The notes: a model not told the origin generated them from the sequence alone. A stretch of 64,000 nt of DNA from Novosphingobium sediminis (GCF_007991615.1 NZ_BJYR01000012.1:124001-188000), one strand, 5' to 3'; positions 1 through 9,519 are shown, counted from the first letter of the stretch. Made by a program: numbers and translations.

Positions 1-1587
1 GCCGTTCGAGTTGAACCCGCCCGACTTGTATCCGCGGTCATACTTCGCATAGATCAGCGTGCCCGGCGCGGGGCGATAATTGAGGCCCGCATGCCATGTC
101 GGCTCGCCCTGGCTGAGGTTGCCGTTGCCCGGAGTGGTCAGCGGGAAGGGCGGGCAGGTGCCCGGCGCCGGGAAGTCGTTGCCGCACAGCGGGAAGGCGA
201 GCGCGGGCAGGCTGAGCACGGCATTGCCGGTGCGCACCTTCTTGTCCCACGTATAGCGACCGCCGAGGCTAAGCTGCAACTGGTCGGTCAGCTTGTATTC
301 GATCTGGCCAAACAGCGCCTGCGAACGCGTCAGGATGTCGTAGTCGAACTTGAGCGCATAGCGGTTCGACTGGTCGACATTGGGCAGGAACGAGAGCGGA
401 CCGCCGGGGCCGAACATGCCGCCGGGGCCGAACGCGCCGGTCATGTCGAGGTTGAAGATCCCCGAATTGACCACGTTCTTTTCCTGGAAATAGAAATAGC
501 CTGCCTGGAAAAAGAGCCTGCCATCCTTGTTGTTGCTCACGCGGAATTCGTGGTTCCAGGTCTTGGGGGTTTCCTGCTGGCGGAACTGGCGGTTGGCCGG
601 ATAGCCGCCGGTCGCATCGAGCCGGTTGCGCCAGTTGGCGGTGTCATAGCCGCCGGAATAGATGAAGTTGAGGCCCATGTCGGCGCTGTAGGCAAGCTCC
701 CAGCGCACGCGGTCGGATTCCAGCTTGGTCAGCGTCGGCACAAAGCTGGTGAAGGTCTTGGCCTTGCCGAAATCGGGCATCGGGCCGCCGAGGGGACCGC
801 GGAACTGCGCATCGCCGTTCACGTCGCGGCTGTCATGCTGGTAAGAAACCCACGCCGAAAGGCCATTATCGCCCTTGTAGAGCGCCTGGATGCGGCCCGA
901 CTTGAAGTTCTCGTCATCGCCGTCGACAGCGGGGCCGGTGGACGTGCGATAGCCCTTGTGGCTGAGGATCGTGCCCGAGGCGCGGACTGCGAAGCCGGGG
1001 GCGAGCTGAACGTTGACGCCCGCTTCGCCGTTGAAGGTCTTGTAGTTGCCGGCCTCGATGCTGCCATATGCGCCAGTGCGCATTTCGGGGCGGTTGGTGA
1101 TGATGCTGACCACGCCGCCGGTCGAATTGCGGCCCTGCAGCGTGCCCTGTGGACCCTTGAGCACTTCGATGCGTGCCACGTCGTAGAACGAGGAGCTGAT
1201 GGCGAACGAACGGTTCACGAAGAATCCGTCGCGGGTGATTGGCACCGAAGGGTCGCCGATTTCGGTCACGTCGGTCGAGGCGATGCCGCGCACCGCGACA
1301 TAGGCCGCACCGGTCGAGTTCGTCACGTTCACGCTGGGGTCGATCTGCGCCAGATCGCGAACCGTGTTGACGCCCTGCTCCGCAAGCTTGGCGCCGGTAT
1401 AGACGTTGAGTGCGATCGGGGTGTCCTGCGCGCTCGAAGCGACGCGGTTCGCGGTGACGACGATTTCGCCAAGGCCTTCAGCGGGCTTGGCGGCATCGGC
1501 AGATGCGGCGTCCTGCGCCTGCGCGGGCATAGCCAGCGCGAAGAGGCTCGCGCCCAGCAGGTACGAAACGGCGGTGTTGGCCTTCAT
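1..1587 (-). CDS. TonB-dependent receptor, 3'-truncated by the window edge
   Basis: Outer-membrane active-transport beta-barrel receptor, energised by TonB-ExbBD. The visible 529 codons begin MKANTAVSYLLGASLFALAM with a signal peptide probably cut after AQA (about residue 24). A TonB-box-like stretch GEIVVTANR (about 40-48) follows, then the plug domain with conserved segments RDLAQIDPSVNV, AVRGI, ARIEVLKGPQGTLQGRNSTGG (in parts) and SIITNRP. The rest is barrel strands rich in aromatic residues. No stop is reached, so the C-terminal barrel and last strand lie left of base 1. The ATG follows GGGGAGAG at good spacing. Family membership is certain; the substrate is unknown. The plug resembles the large sphingomonad receptors often linked to plant or aromatic compounds, which is an inference only. 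A perfect 12-bp palindrome lies about 45 bases upstream. Confidence 0.93.
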   Translation of the reverse strand, partial: MKANTAVSYLLGASLFALAMPAQAQDAASADAAKPAEGLGEIVVTANRVASSAQDTPIALNVYTGAKLAEQGVNTVRDLAQIDPSVNVTNSTGAAYVAVRGIASTDVTEIGDPSVPITRDGFFVNRSFAISSSFYDVARIEVLKGPQGTLQGRNSTGGVVSIITNRPEMRTGAYGSIEAGNYKTFNGEAGVNVQLAPGFAVRASGTILSHKGYRTSTGPAVDGDDENFKSGRIQALYKGDNGLSAWVSYQHDSRDVNGDAQFRGPLGGPMPDFGKAKTFTSFVPTLTKLESDRVRWELAYSADMGLNFIYSGGYDTANWRNRLDATGGYPANRQFRQQETPKTWNHEFRVSNNKDGRLFFQAGYFYFQEKNVVNSGIFNLDMTGAFGPGGMFGPGGPLSFLPNVDQSNRYALKFDYDILTRSQALFGQIEYKLTDQLQLSLGGRYTWDKKVRTGNAVLSLPALAFPLCGNDFPAPGTCPPFPLTTPGNGNLSQGEPTWHAGLNYRPAPGTLIYAKYDRGYKSGGFNSNG

Positions 1588-1626
1588 GTCTCTCCCCTTT
1601 GAATTGGAATCTTTTGATCGAATTAG

Positions 1627-1655
1627 ATTAGGAATGATCATTCTAATATTAGGAA
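1627..1655. promoter_or_regulatory. Palindromic operator candidate upstream of the TonB-dependent receptor
   Basis: GAATGATCATTC at 1632-1643 is a perfect 12-bp palindrome. It is extended by imperfect TTAG/CTAA arms, and the octamer ATTAGGAA is repeated directly at 1627-1634 and 1648-1655. The site is in an AT-rich stretch 40-70 bases before the receptor start, where a promoter would be expected. Its shape suits a TetR-, MarR- or GntR-type dimer, but no such regulator gene is adjacent, so the factor is unknown. Confidence 0.45.
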
Positions 1656-1815
1656 CCGAAACGGACGTCAACCCATTCGCGCGATTCGGGAGGGGAGGGC
1701 GGTTCGACGGTCCTGGAGACGCGGACTGTCCTACATTCGGGCAAGCTGTCATGGTGCGCGCATGTCAATTGCCGCGCCCTTGCTACTGATCGCCTGCGCC
1801 GATCAAAAGCTGCTT

Positions 1816-1865
1816 ACTGATCGAATGCAGTTATTGCTCAGGACTGTGTCAACTGTGTCAACTTG
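1816..1865 (+). repeat. 50-bp dispersed repeat, copy 1
   Basis: The sequence begins ACTGATCGAATGCAGTTAT and ends with the tandem GTGTCAACT GTGTCAACT. It matches the reverse complement of 43471-43520 at 48 of 50 positions, differing at two internal bases. Similarity fades gradually on the left flank (9 of the preceding 15 bases match) and ends on the right. The copy sits 63 bases before lepA. The element is too short to code for protein and has no terminal inverted repeats. Confidence 0.85.
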
Positions 1866-1928
1866 GCCTCGAGCCCCCGTCCTTCCGGCCCTGATGACAC
1901 CGCAGGCCCTTGCTGCTAACGGCGCCTC

Positions 1929-3731
<1,803 letters not shown>

Positions 3732-3743
3732 CGGGCGCCCCAG

Positions 3744-4523
3744 TCAGCTCGCGGTAAAGCCCCCATCCACCACCACTTCAGAGCCGGTCATGAAGGCGGC
3801 ACGGTCTGAGGCGAGGAAGGCGACGGCGTCGGCCACGTTGTTGGGCACGCCGAAGTGGCCCAGCGGGTGCAGGTTGGAGAAATTGGCGCGGGTGTCGTTT
3901 TCGCCGGTCCCTGTTGCGGCGGCGAACTGGGAGACGAGATCGCGGCCCATGTCGGTTTCGATGATGCCGGGGTGGACCGAATTGCAGCGGATGCGAAGCG
4001 GTGCAACTTCCATCGCAACGCCCTTGGTGAACAGGCGGACCGCGCCCTTGCTGGCGTTGTAGCAGCTGACCAGCGCGGTGCCGACCAGCCCTGCGACCGA
4101 GGAAAGATTGATGATCGAGGCGCCGCCGGCCCACTGGTGCGCGCGCTCCGCCATCAGCGGAACGGCGTGCTTGCAGCCGAGGAACACGCCTTCGACGTTG
4201 ACGCTGTGGAGGCGGCGCCAATCCTCGAGCGTGGTTTCGGTGAGCGGTTTGGCGATGAACAGCCCGGCGTTGTTGACCAGAATGTCGAGCCCGCCAGCCT
4301 CATCGCGGGCGAAAGCCATCGTGTCGATCCAGCTTTGCTCGTCCGTCACATCGTGCGCGCGGGCAAGGCCGCCAAGCTGCTCTGCCAGATCGACAGGCGC
4401 GGCCAGATCGGTAACGATGACCCGCGCGCCAAGCGCTGCGAGGGCGCGGGCCGAGGCCTCGCCAATGCCGCGCGAGGCGCCGGTAACAAGGGCAATGCGG
4501 CCGGCAAGTTCAGTCATGGGCAT
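3744..4523 (-). CDS. SDR-family NAD(P)-dependent oxidoreductase
   Basis: Classical short-chain dehydrogenase/reductase of 259 residues. The nucleotide-binding TGASRGIG is at residues 14-21, NNAG at 84-87 and the catalytic YNASK at 155-159, with an upstream SS pair near 141-142 supplying the serine. D39 after the second beta strand (VIVTDLA) suggests a preference for NAD(H). The C-terminus ends with a GSEVVVDGGF motif typical of the family. The gene lies 99 bases downstream of the MFS permease on the same strand and could be the last gene of the pxp-permease unit. Its substrate cannot be read from the sequence. Two in-frame ATGs (4523 and 4517) share one GGAGAG; the first is reported. Confidence 0.9.
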   Translation of the reverse strand: MPMTELAGRIALVTGASRGIGEASARALAALGARVIVTDLAAPVDLAEQLGGLARAHDVTDEQSWIDTMAFARDEAGGLDILVNNAGLFIAKPLTETTLEDWRRLHSVNVEGVFLGCKHAVPLMAERAHQWAGGASIINLSSVAGLVGTALVSCYNASKGAVRLFTKGVAMEVAPLRIRCNSVHPGIIETDMGRDLVSQFAAATGTGENDTRANFSNLHPLGHFGVPNNVADAVAFLASDRAAFMTGSEVVVDGGFTAS

Positions 4524-4622
4524 GTCTCTCCATCGGTTCTGTTTGGCGGTATCCTAGCGCCGATTTTGCGGATGGCCATTGCGCAGAATTCATGGCGCCC
4601 ATCAGTAAACGCGGTGCGCCGA

Positions 4623-5966
4623 TCAGGCGCCTTCTACTGGCCGCCGCACCAGCATGACGGCGATGCCGATGGCGAGGCAGGACAGGCCGAGGACCGCAAA
4701 GAAGGTCGTGATGCCGGACGCCACGATCACCGCGCCCATGCCCGATCCGGCGACCGCTCCGATGCGGCCAAGCGAGAGAGTGACGCCCACGCCCTGCGCG
4801 CGGATCGTGGCGGGGAAGGCGTTCACCGCGAGCGAGAACAGCATGACCTGAAGCCCCGACATGAAAACGCCCGCTGCGGCGAAGCCAAGCACGACGAACG
4901 AGGTCGGATGCAGGCCGCCGGTGAGCATCTGGCCGACGGCGAAAGCGCAGGCGGTGCCGAGGCCGGCCATGGCCAGCACCGGCCAGCGCGGGCCGAACCG
5001 GTCGATCAGCAGGGCCCCGATCAGCGCGCCGACGATCCCGCCGAGATTGAACGCGCCGGCGCCGAGCGAGGATACGGCCAGATCGTAACCCAGCGCGGCG
5101 AGCATGGTCGGGCCCCAGTTGAACACGAGGTAGTTGCCCAGGAGGCCGAACAGGAACGCGGCCGACAGCGCGATGGTATCGCGCAGCAGCGGCGGCCGGA
5201 ACAGTACCCGCACGCCGCCTCCGCCTGCGGCGATCAGCGGTTGATCGATCGTGAAGTGGTCGGGCAGATCAAGGCCCGATGCGCGCAGCACGCGTTCAAG
5301 CTCGGCGCGGCGGTGGGGGCGATGCACGAGGATGCGCGGCGATTCCGGCAGAAGTGCTATCAGCGCAGCGGTGACGCCCAAGGTCAGGCCCCCGGCGGTA
5401 AGGAACAGCACGCGCCAGCCATAAGTAGGCAGCAGCCACGCCGACAGCGCGCCGCCGACGAGCCCGCCCAGCACGACCGCCAGCATGCTGATCGAGACGG
5501 AGAGACTGCGCCGCCGCGCCGGTGAAAATTCGGATACGAGCGCGGTCGCATTGGGCAGCGCCGCGCCCAGCGCGAGCGTAGAAAGGAAGCGGCAACCGGC
5601 AAGCATCGGCAGGTTGTCGGCCAGCGCGGAGGCAGCTGTGGTCAGGCCGAACAGGCCCACCGCGCTGATCAGCGTAGGCCGCCGCCCGGCGCGGTCTCCC
5701 AGCCAGCCGCCGATGCCGCTGCCGATCGACATGATGAGGAGGCCAGCAACCACCACCGGCACGAAGCTTTCGCGCGGCAGGCCCCATTCGCGCATCAGCG
5801 CGGGCATCGCAAAGCCGAGGATCTGGTTGTCCAGCCCATCGAGCAGGATCGCCGCGGTACAGAGCGCAAGCACCCACTTCTGGTACGTGCTCCAGCGGCC
5901 CTCGTCGATCAGGCGATCCATATCGATGCGCGGAAGATCCGCTTCATCCTCGCTGAACTGGGCCAA
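4623..5966 (-). CDS. MFS transporter, aromatic acid:H+ symporter (AAHS)-like
   Basis: Twelve-helix major facilitator of 447 residues. The first helix carries LDGLDNQILGFAMP, with the acidic D-G-x-D pattern of the AAHS group (PcaK and relatives, carriers of benzoate-type acids). A GDRAGRRP loop follows helix 2, with a matching DRFGPRWP loop in the second half. No ATG fits the conserved start. A TTG at 5966 lies six bases after GGAGG and gives MAQFSEDEADLPRIDMDRLI, so TTG is chosen; an out-of-frame ATG overlaps this site. The gene follows pxpC by 112 bases on the same strand, so it may import 5-oxoproline or another carboxylate used with the pxp genes. That role is an inference from position only. 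Confidence 0.87.
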   Translation of the reverse strand: MAQFSEDEADLPRIDMDRLIDEGRWSTYQKWVLALCTAAILLDGLDNQILGFAMPALMREWGLPRESFVPVVVAGLLIMSIGSGIGGWLGDRAGRRPTLISAVGLFGLTTAASALADNLPMLAGCRFLSTLALGAALPNATALVSEFSPARRRSLSVSISMLAVVLGGLVGGALSAWLLPTYGWRVLFLTAGGLTLGVTAALIALLPESPRILVHRPHRRAELERVLRASGLDLPDHFTIDQPLIAAGGGGVRVLFRPPLLRDTIALSAAFLFGLLGNYLVFNWGPTMLAALGYDLAVSSLGAGAFNLGGIVGALIGALLIDRFGPRWPVLAMAGLGTACAFAVGQMLTGGLHPTSFVVLGFAAAGVFMSGLQVMLFSLAVNAFPATIRAQGVGVTLSLGRIGAVAGSGMGAVIVASGITTFFAVLGLSCLAIGIAVMLVRRPVEGA

Positions 5967-5982
5967 GCATGTCCTCCGTGAT

Positions 5983-5998
5983 GAATGCCGGGGCATTC
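5983..5998. other. Short perfect hairpin between pxpC and the MFS gene
   Basis: GAATGCC-GG-GGCATTC is a 7-bp perfect inverted repeat with a two-base centre, 17 bases before the MFS TTG start and just upstream of its ribosome binding site. There is no T-run, so it is not a standard terminator. It could be an operator or an mRNA structure that sets the level of the permease relative to pxpABC. Confidence 0.35.
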
Positions 5999-6078
5999 GC
6001 GTTGCTCTTATGAACAGGGTGGGGCCAAGTTGCCAATGGGCAGATCTGGGGTTTCCGGTTGCTCGCCCCGGAAAGGGA

Positions 6079-7077
6079 TCAGGGCCGGTTCGCGTCGATG
6101 AAGCCGTCGATGAGGTTGCTTGCGCGGAGCCGCTCGTCGAGGCTCTCATTCAAGCTGGCGCACTGCGCGAGACTGTTCAGCCATGCCTGGTTTGCAGCAG
6201 CGGTGGCGCGGGTGCGGAGGAGGGCTTCGCGCGCGCCGATAAGCTCAAAGCGGAACGGCTGGCCGGACGGTAGCTGCGCAAGGCGGTCGATGTCGGCGCT
6301 GATGACGGTGGCGATCTTGGGGTAGCCGCTGGTCGTCTGGTGGTCTGCCAGCAGCACGGTGAGGCTGCCGTCGCCGTCGGTCTGCAGACAGCCGCGCAAA
6401 GCGGGTTCACTCGGCATCGAGATCGAGGTGGGGACGAGCGGCGGGCCACCAAGTACGCGGCCCATCCGGTCGAAACGTGCGGAGGCGGTGAAGCTGGTCT
6501 GCGCCAGATGCGCGAGCGCTTCGGCCGGGAAATGGCGATCCTGCGGGCCGAGCACAGCAGCGATGGCCGACGAGGCTTCTGGCGGCGGCGCAAGGGTGTA
6601 GGGCTCCAGCGGGCGCGCATTGGCAAAATCGAACGCGGCGCCTGCTGCAACGATGCCGCCGCCCAGCCCGGACGGGCCATGGGTTGCGCTGCTGCCGAGC
6701 CAGAGCGGCGGCTTGTGGCTCCCCGCGAAGGCGAGGTAGGCCCAGTTTCCGGCCCCGGCGCGCACGCGCAGGCGCTGGCCTGCGTGCAGCGTCCCCTGCC
6801 GCCACGCCGCCGCCGTGTCGCCATCGATATCGGCAAGGAACCCGCCGCCGCACAGTACGAAGCCGATTTCGCCTTCCTGGCAAAGGACCGTGCAGCCGCC
6901 GTGCGAGATTTCGAACGCCCAGCCTTCGGGCGCGGCGGTGAGGGCCATCGCGGCGGCGAAGGCGAGGCGGTCGACCGGGCCGGAAGGCGGCACGCCGAAG
7001 CGCATCACGCCGGTGCGGCCGCGATCCTGGACCGTGGTGAGCGGGCCGGCCGCCTCGATGATGATCCGTGCCTGCAT
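6079..7077 (-). CDS. pxpC: 5-oxoprolinase subunit PxpC (biotin-dependent carboxyltransferase-like)
   Basis: Subunit of the bacterial ATP-dependent 5-oxoprolinase PxpABC, which opens L-5-oxoproline (pyroglutamate) to L-glutamate in the cytoplasm. It has 332 residues, of the AHS2/cyclophilin-like fold formerly annotated as urea amidolyase-related. Typical segments are TVQDRGRTGVMRFGVPPSGP near residues 16-35, DRLAFAAAMAL, and DHQTTSGYPKIATVI in the C-terminal half. It starts 3 bases after the pxpB stop in the usual pxpA-B-C order. Family knowledge places B and C as the pair that activates the substrate with ATP. No key segment is missing. Confidence 0.93.
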   Translation of the reverse strand: MQARIIIEAAGPLTTVQDRGRTGVMRFGVPPSGPVDRLAFAAAMALTAAPEGWAFEISHGGCTVLCQEGEIGFVLCGGGFLADIDGDTAAAWRQGTLHAGQRLRVRAGAGNWAYLAFAGSHKPPLWLGSSATHGPSGLGGGIVAAGAAFDFANARPLEPYTLAPPPEASSAIAAVLGPQDRHFPAEALAHLAQTSFTASARFDRMGRVLGGPPLVPTSISMPSEPALRGCLQTDGDGSLTVLLADHQTTSGYPKIATVISADIDRLAQLPSGQPFRFELIGAREALLRTRATAAANQAWLNSLAQCASLNESLDERLRASNLIDGFIDANRP

Positions 7078-7080
7078 GGA

Positions 7081-7734
7081 TCAAGGCACCCGTTCGAAGC
7101 GGATCACGTCGCCCGGATCGAACAGGAAGGGCTGCGCGCGGGCGGGATCGAGGATCACTTGCGCGGTGTGGCCGATCACCCACCAACCGGTCGGCATCGG
7201 CAGGGTGGTGATAAGGCACTGCGCGCCGGCGATGATGACGCTGCCGACGGGATGGCCCCGCTCGGCACGAGGCTTGCGCGGCAATTGCAGGGCGGGTGGC
7301 ACGCCGCCAAGATAGGCGTAGCCCGGTCCGAAGCCGTACATGAACACGCGGTATTCGCCCGAAAGGTGCTGGGCGATGACCTCTTCGCGCGTCAGGCCGG
7401 TTGCTGCCGCGACGGCTGCGAGATCGGGCGCGCATTCGGCTTCATAGCGGACGGGGATCACGTGTTCGCGCGGGGGCCGCGTATCACTTGAGGCGGTATC
7501 GAGCAGGGCAAGGGCGTGGGCGGCAATCGCTTCGCCGTCCGTTACCAGCGGATCGAACACGATCATCAGCGAGACATAGGCGGGCACTGTCTCGATCATG
7601 CCGACCGGCGGCCGTGCTGCAAGCGCGCGATCCAGCGCGATGACGCGCTCGTTGGTTGCGATGCTGATCCCGCCGCCGAAATCGATGAGGACGGCCGTCT
7701 CGCCGATGGGCCGGACGGCTGGCATGGGGGGCAT
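7081..7734 (-). CDS. pxpB: 5-oxoprolinase subunit PxpB
   Basis: Allophanate hydrolase subunit 1-like (KipI) protein of 217 residues, the partner of PxpC in the ATP-dependent 5-oxoprolinase. Characteristic motifs are RPIGETAVLIDFG at the N-terminus, VPAYVSLMIVFDPL (about residues 46-60), the signature YGFGPGYAYLGGVPPALQLPR in the middle (read in two parts), and the C-terminal stretch GWWVIGHTAQVILDPARAQP. The ATG shares one base with the pxpA stop (TGATG), so the two are translationally coupled. Normal length, no defects. Confidence 0.93.
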   Translation of the reverse strand: MPPMPAVRPIGETAVLIDFGGGISIATNERVIALDRALAARPPVGMIETVPAYVSLMIVFDPLVTDGEAIAAHALALLDTASSDTRPPREHVIPVRYEAECAPDLAAVAAATGLTREEVIAQHLSGEYRVFMYGFGPGYAYLGGVPPALQLPRKPRAERGHPVGSVIIAGAQCLITTLPMPTGWWVIGHTAQVILDPARAQPFLFDPGDVIRFERVP

Positions 7735-8510
7735 CAGCGCAGGAAGGGCGCGATCGTGACGCTGCGCCCGGCGAGTGCGACGCGGATCGCCCGGGCCATG
7801 ACGACTGCGTGGGGATCATCGCCATGGACGCAGATCGAATGGCCGGCGAGCTTGACCGGATCGCCGCCAACCGTCGGCATCATGCCGGTTTCGAGCCATG
7901 TAAGCAGGCGGGCGGCGGCGGCGCCATAGTCGTCGATCATTGCGCCGGGCTGGCCGCGCGGCACGAGATTGCCGGCGGGCGTGTAGCCGCGGTCGGCATA
8001 GAGCTCGCTGAATACGCCAACGCCGGCATCGCCCGCCACCTGCTCCAGCACGGTGCCCGAGATGGCGAGGATCGCGAGCTTGCCGTCGATCGCGCGAACG
8101 GCGCGGACAATGGCTTGAGCAACGGCGCTGTCTTCACTGGCCACGTTGGCGAGCGCGCCGTGGGGCTTGACGTAGGACACCTTGGTCCCGGCCAGCGCGG
8201 CAATGGCGATGAGCGCGCCGGTCTGCGCGGCGACAAAGCGCTCCACCTCGGGCGCGGGGATGGGGAGGCGGCGGCGGCCGAAGCCTTCCTTGTCGGGGTA
8301 GCTGGGGTGCGCGCCGACGGTGATGCCGCGCTCGCGCGCCCACGTCAGCGTGCGGAACATCGTTTCGGGGTCGCTGGCATGGCCGCCGCAGGCCACGTTG
8401 GCGCTGGTGACGATATCGAGCATGGCCTTGTCATCGCCCATCACCCACGGGCCATAGCCTTCGCCAAGGTCGGAATTGAGATCGATGGTGCGGATCGTGA
8501 GGGCGGGCAT
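7734..8510 (-). CDS. pxpA: 5-oxoprolinase subunit PxpA (LamB/YcsF family)
   Basis: Catalytic hydrolase-like subunit of 5-oxoprolinase, 258 residues. It begins MPALTIRTIDLNSDLGEGYG, which contains the family's conserved DLNxDLGE metal/substrate motif at about residues 9-16. It goes on with ANVACGGHASDP, VGAHPSYPDKEGFGRR and VKPHGALAN, all diagnostic. The ATG at 8510 was chosen over one 51 bases upstream because the conserved start of the family lies there and GGAAAG precedes it. It is the first gene of the pxpABC-MFS(-SDR) unit, and its promoter should lie between 8511 and the inverted repeat at 8677. No regulator for the operon is adjacent. Confidence 0.93.
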   Translation of the reverse strand: MPALTIRTIDLNSDLGEGYGPWVMGDDKAMLDIVTSANVACGGHASDPETMFRTLTWARERGITVGAHPSYPDKEGFGRRRLPIPAPEVERFVAAQTGALIAIAALAGTKVSYVKPHGALANVASEDSAVAQAIVRAVRAIDGKLAILAISGTVLEQVAGDAGVGVFSELYADRGYTPAGNLVPRGQPGAMIDDYGAAAARLLTWLETGMMPTVGGDPVKLAGHSICVHGDDPHAVVMARAIRVALAGRSVTIAPFLR

Positions 8511-8876
8511 TGGCGGCTTTCCGGGCGGCTGGAATGAGGTGAGCCCGGAAGACATAAGCAATGCCGCCGCGGTTGTCGCGCCTTGCGGTGCATTTGCGAT
8601 GCGGACAGGTCAGGCGGGGCGGGGCCTTGCGGCGGGGCTGGGACGGTGGGGAGTGGACGTTTCAACTTTTCGTTTTCGTCATTCCCGCGAAGGCGGGAAT
8701 CCAGTTCCAACGTTTCAGCTTGAACCTGCTTATCGTTCCGGAGCGCCAAGCTGCTCTGGATTCCCGCCTTCGCGGGAATGACGAGGGTCAGGGCATGTAT
8801 TGGTGGGAAGCGGACGTTGATGATGAGGTGCCGCTGACTGCCCGGAGATTGTGCCAAGCGGATGCTGGCAATACGT
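8511..8876. other. Intergenic region between pxpA and the orphan lipoprotein
   Basis: This 366-base gap contains the presumed pxpA promoter next to 8510 and the 107-bp inverted-repeat element at 8677-8783. The remaining 90 bases up to the stop of the lipoprotein gene show nothing I recognise. Reading frames across the repeat are non-coding products of the palindrome. Confidence 0.6.
8677..8783. repeat. REP/BIME-like element with 28-bp perfect inverted arms
   Basis: Left arm 8677-8704 (CGTCATTCCCGCGAAGGCGGGAATCCAG in two parts: CGTCATTCCCGCGAAG and GCGGGAATCCAG) and right arm 8756-8783 are perfect reverse complements over 28 bases, with a 51-base spacer. Each arm also folds by itself (TTCCCGC-GAAG-GCGGGAA). 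This core is a widespread REP-type sequence in proteobacteria. The layout of two inverted REPs around a spacer is that of a BIME, mobilised by REP-associated RAYT transposases. No RAYT gene is in the window. Confidence 0.85.
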
Positions 8877-9344
8877 TCAATCATGGGGCAGTGGCAACCG
8901 CTCGAACTTCTGCCGCATCTGCCTGTTTCTGATAGCATTACGATCTACGTCGCACCCAAAATCCATTAGAAAGTGAGCATCATATTGAGGGCCGAACCAA
9001 CGAATATACATCGCACCTTGGTCAGTAGTCCATAATTTGGGTGGGCACTCAGCTTTTACGAAACGCACTGCGCTCTCATCCCTATACGGCTCAGCCTTCG
9101 CGCGGTAAACCTCTAGGCTGTCTACAAATTCTGTAAACTGATCATGCGTTATATGAACCGTTCCGGTCTTTCCATTTGGATAAGGTTTGCTTAGCCTATA
9201 GTTGACGACTCCTGCAGAGTTTATCGAGACATCGATCGATGACCAGCCAGACCGTCGCATCTCGACCCGCTCAATTTCAGGACGTTGTGCATTGCGGCAC
9301 CCCGCAACAATTAGCACCGCCCACAAAGCAATAGATGCGCGCAT
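8877..9344 (-). CDS. Orphan putative lipoprotein, AT-rich
   Basis: A 155-residue protein starting MRASIALWAVLIVAGCRN. The lipobox VAGC puts the lipidated cysteine at residue 16, so it should be anchored to a membrane from the periplasmic side. The mature part has no domain I recognise. It is polar, contains pairs of tryptophans and tyrosines, and has three cysteines (two in ECPPK and FGCDVD contexts) that could form a disulfide. Base composition differs sharply from its neighbours: 47% G+C over 8941-9060 by direct count, against a clearly higher value around it. It is flanked on both sides by palindromic repeats and has no operon partner. This fits a laterally acquired cargo gene; the function is unknown. 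Confidence 0.7.
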   Translation of the reverse strand: MRASIALWAVLIVAGCRNAQRPEIERVEMRRSGWSSIDVSINSAGVVNYRLSKPYPNGKTGTVHITHDQFTEFVDSLEVYRAKAEPYRDESAVRFVKAECPPKLWTTDQGAMYIRWFGPQYDAHFLMDFGCDVDRNAIRNRQMRQKFERLPLPHD

Positions 9345-9427
9345 AAGAGCACGATGGTCGAGAAGGGCAATGTCTGCAAGTGAGCGAAAGCTGCCCTTCG
9401 AACCTGTTCGCGTAACCTCCGCCTGAC

Positions 9428-9510
9428 GCGGGGCTCCATACCCCTCCACCACCACCTGCGGTGGCGGTCCCCCTCCCCATTTGTGCTTCGCAAAAATGGG
9501 GAGGGTATGG
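9428..9510. repeat. G/C-tract hairpin repeat downstream of the hppD operon
   Basis: CCCTCCCCATTT (9471-9482) pairs with AAATGGGGAGGG (9494-9505) around a TTCG-containing loop. It is preceded by a CCACCACCTGCGGTGG hairpin at about 9449-9464. It lies 10-90 bases beyond the stop of the last gene of the hppD-VOC unit, so it may stabilise or end that transcript, although no clear T-run follows. Similar pyrimidine/purine tract hairpins recur at 57045-57136 and 59111-59130. Confidence 0.6.
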
Positions 9511-9519
9511 CTGCGCCCT

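Larger units (their letters stand above)
1588..1928. other. Intergenic region between the TonB receptor and lepA
   Basis: This 341-base gap between divergent genes holds the palindromic site at 1627-1655, a stretch with no recognisable feature (about 1660-1800), and one copy of a 50-bp dispersed repeat at 1816-1865. No small gene is convincing here. lepA must be transcribed from a promoter in the right half; I could not assign clear -35/-10 boxes. Confidence 0.6.

Noticed and set aside
91..1602. Long open frame on the plus strand opposite the TonB-dependent receptor
   Set aside because: It is antisense to a clear receptor gene with signal peptide and plug motifs; its protein has the Ala/Arg/Val/Gly bias of a G+C-driven shadow frame and no domain.
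8677..8783. Repeated arms considered as a CRISPR array
   Set aside because: There are two inverted arms only, not several direct repeats with unique spacers, and no cas genes nearby.
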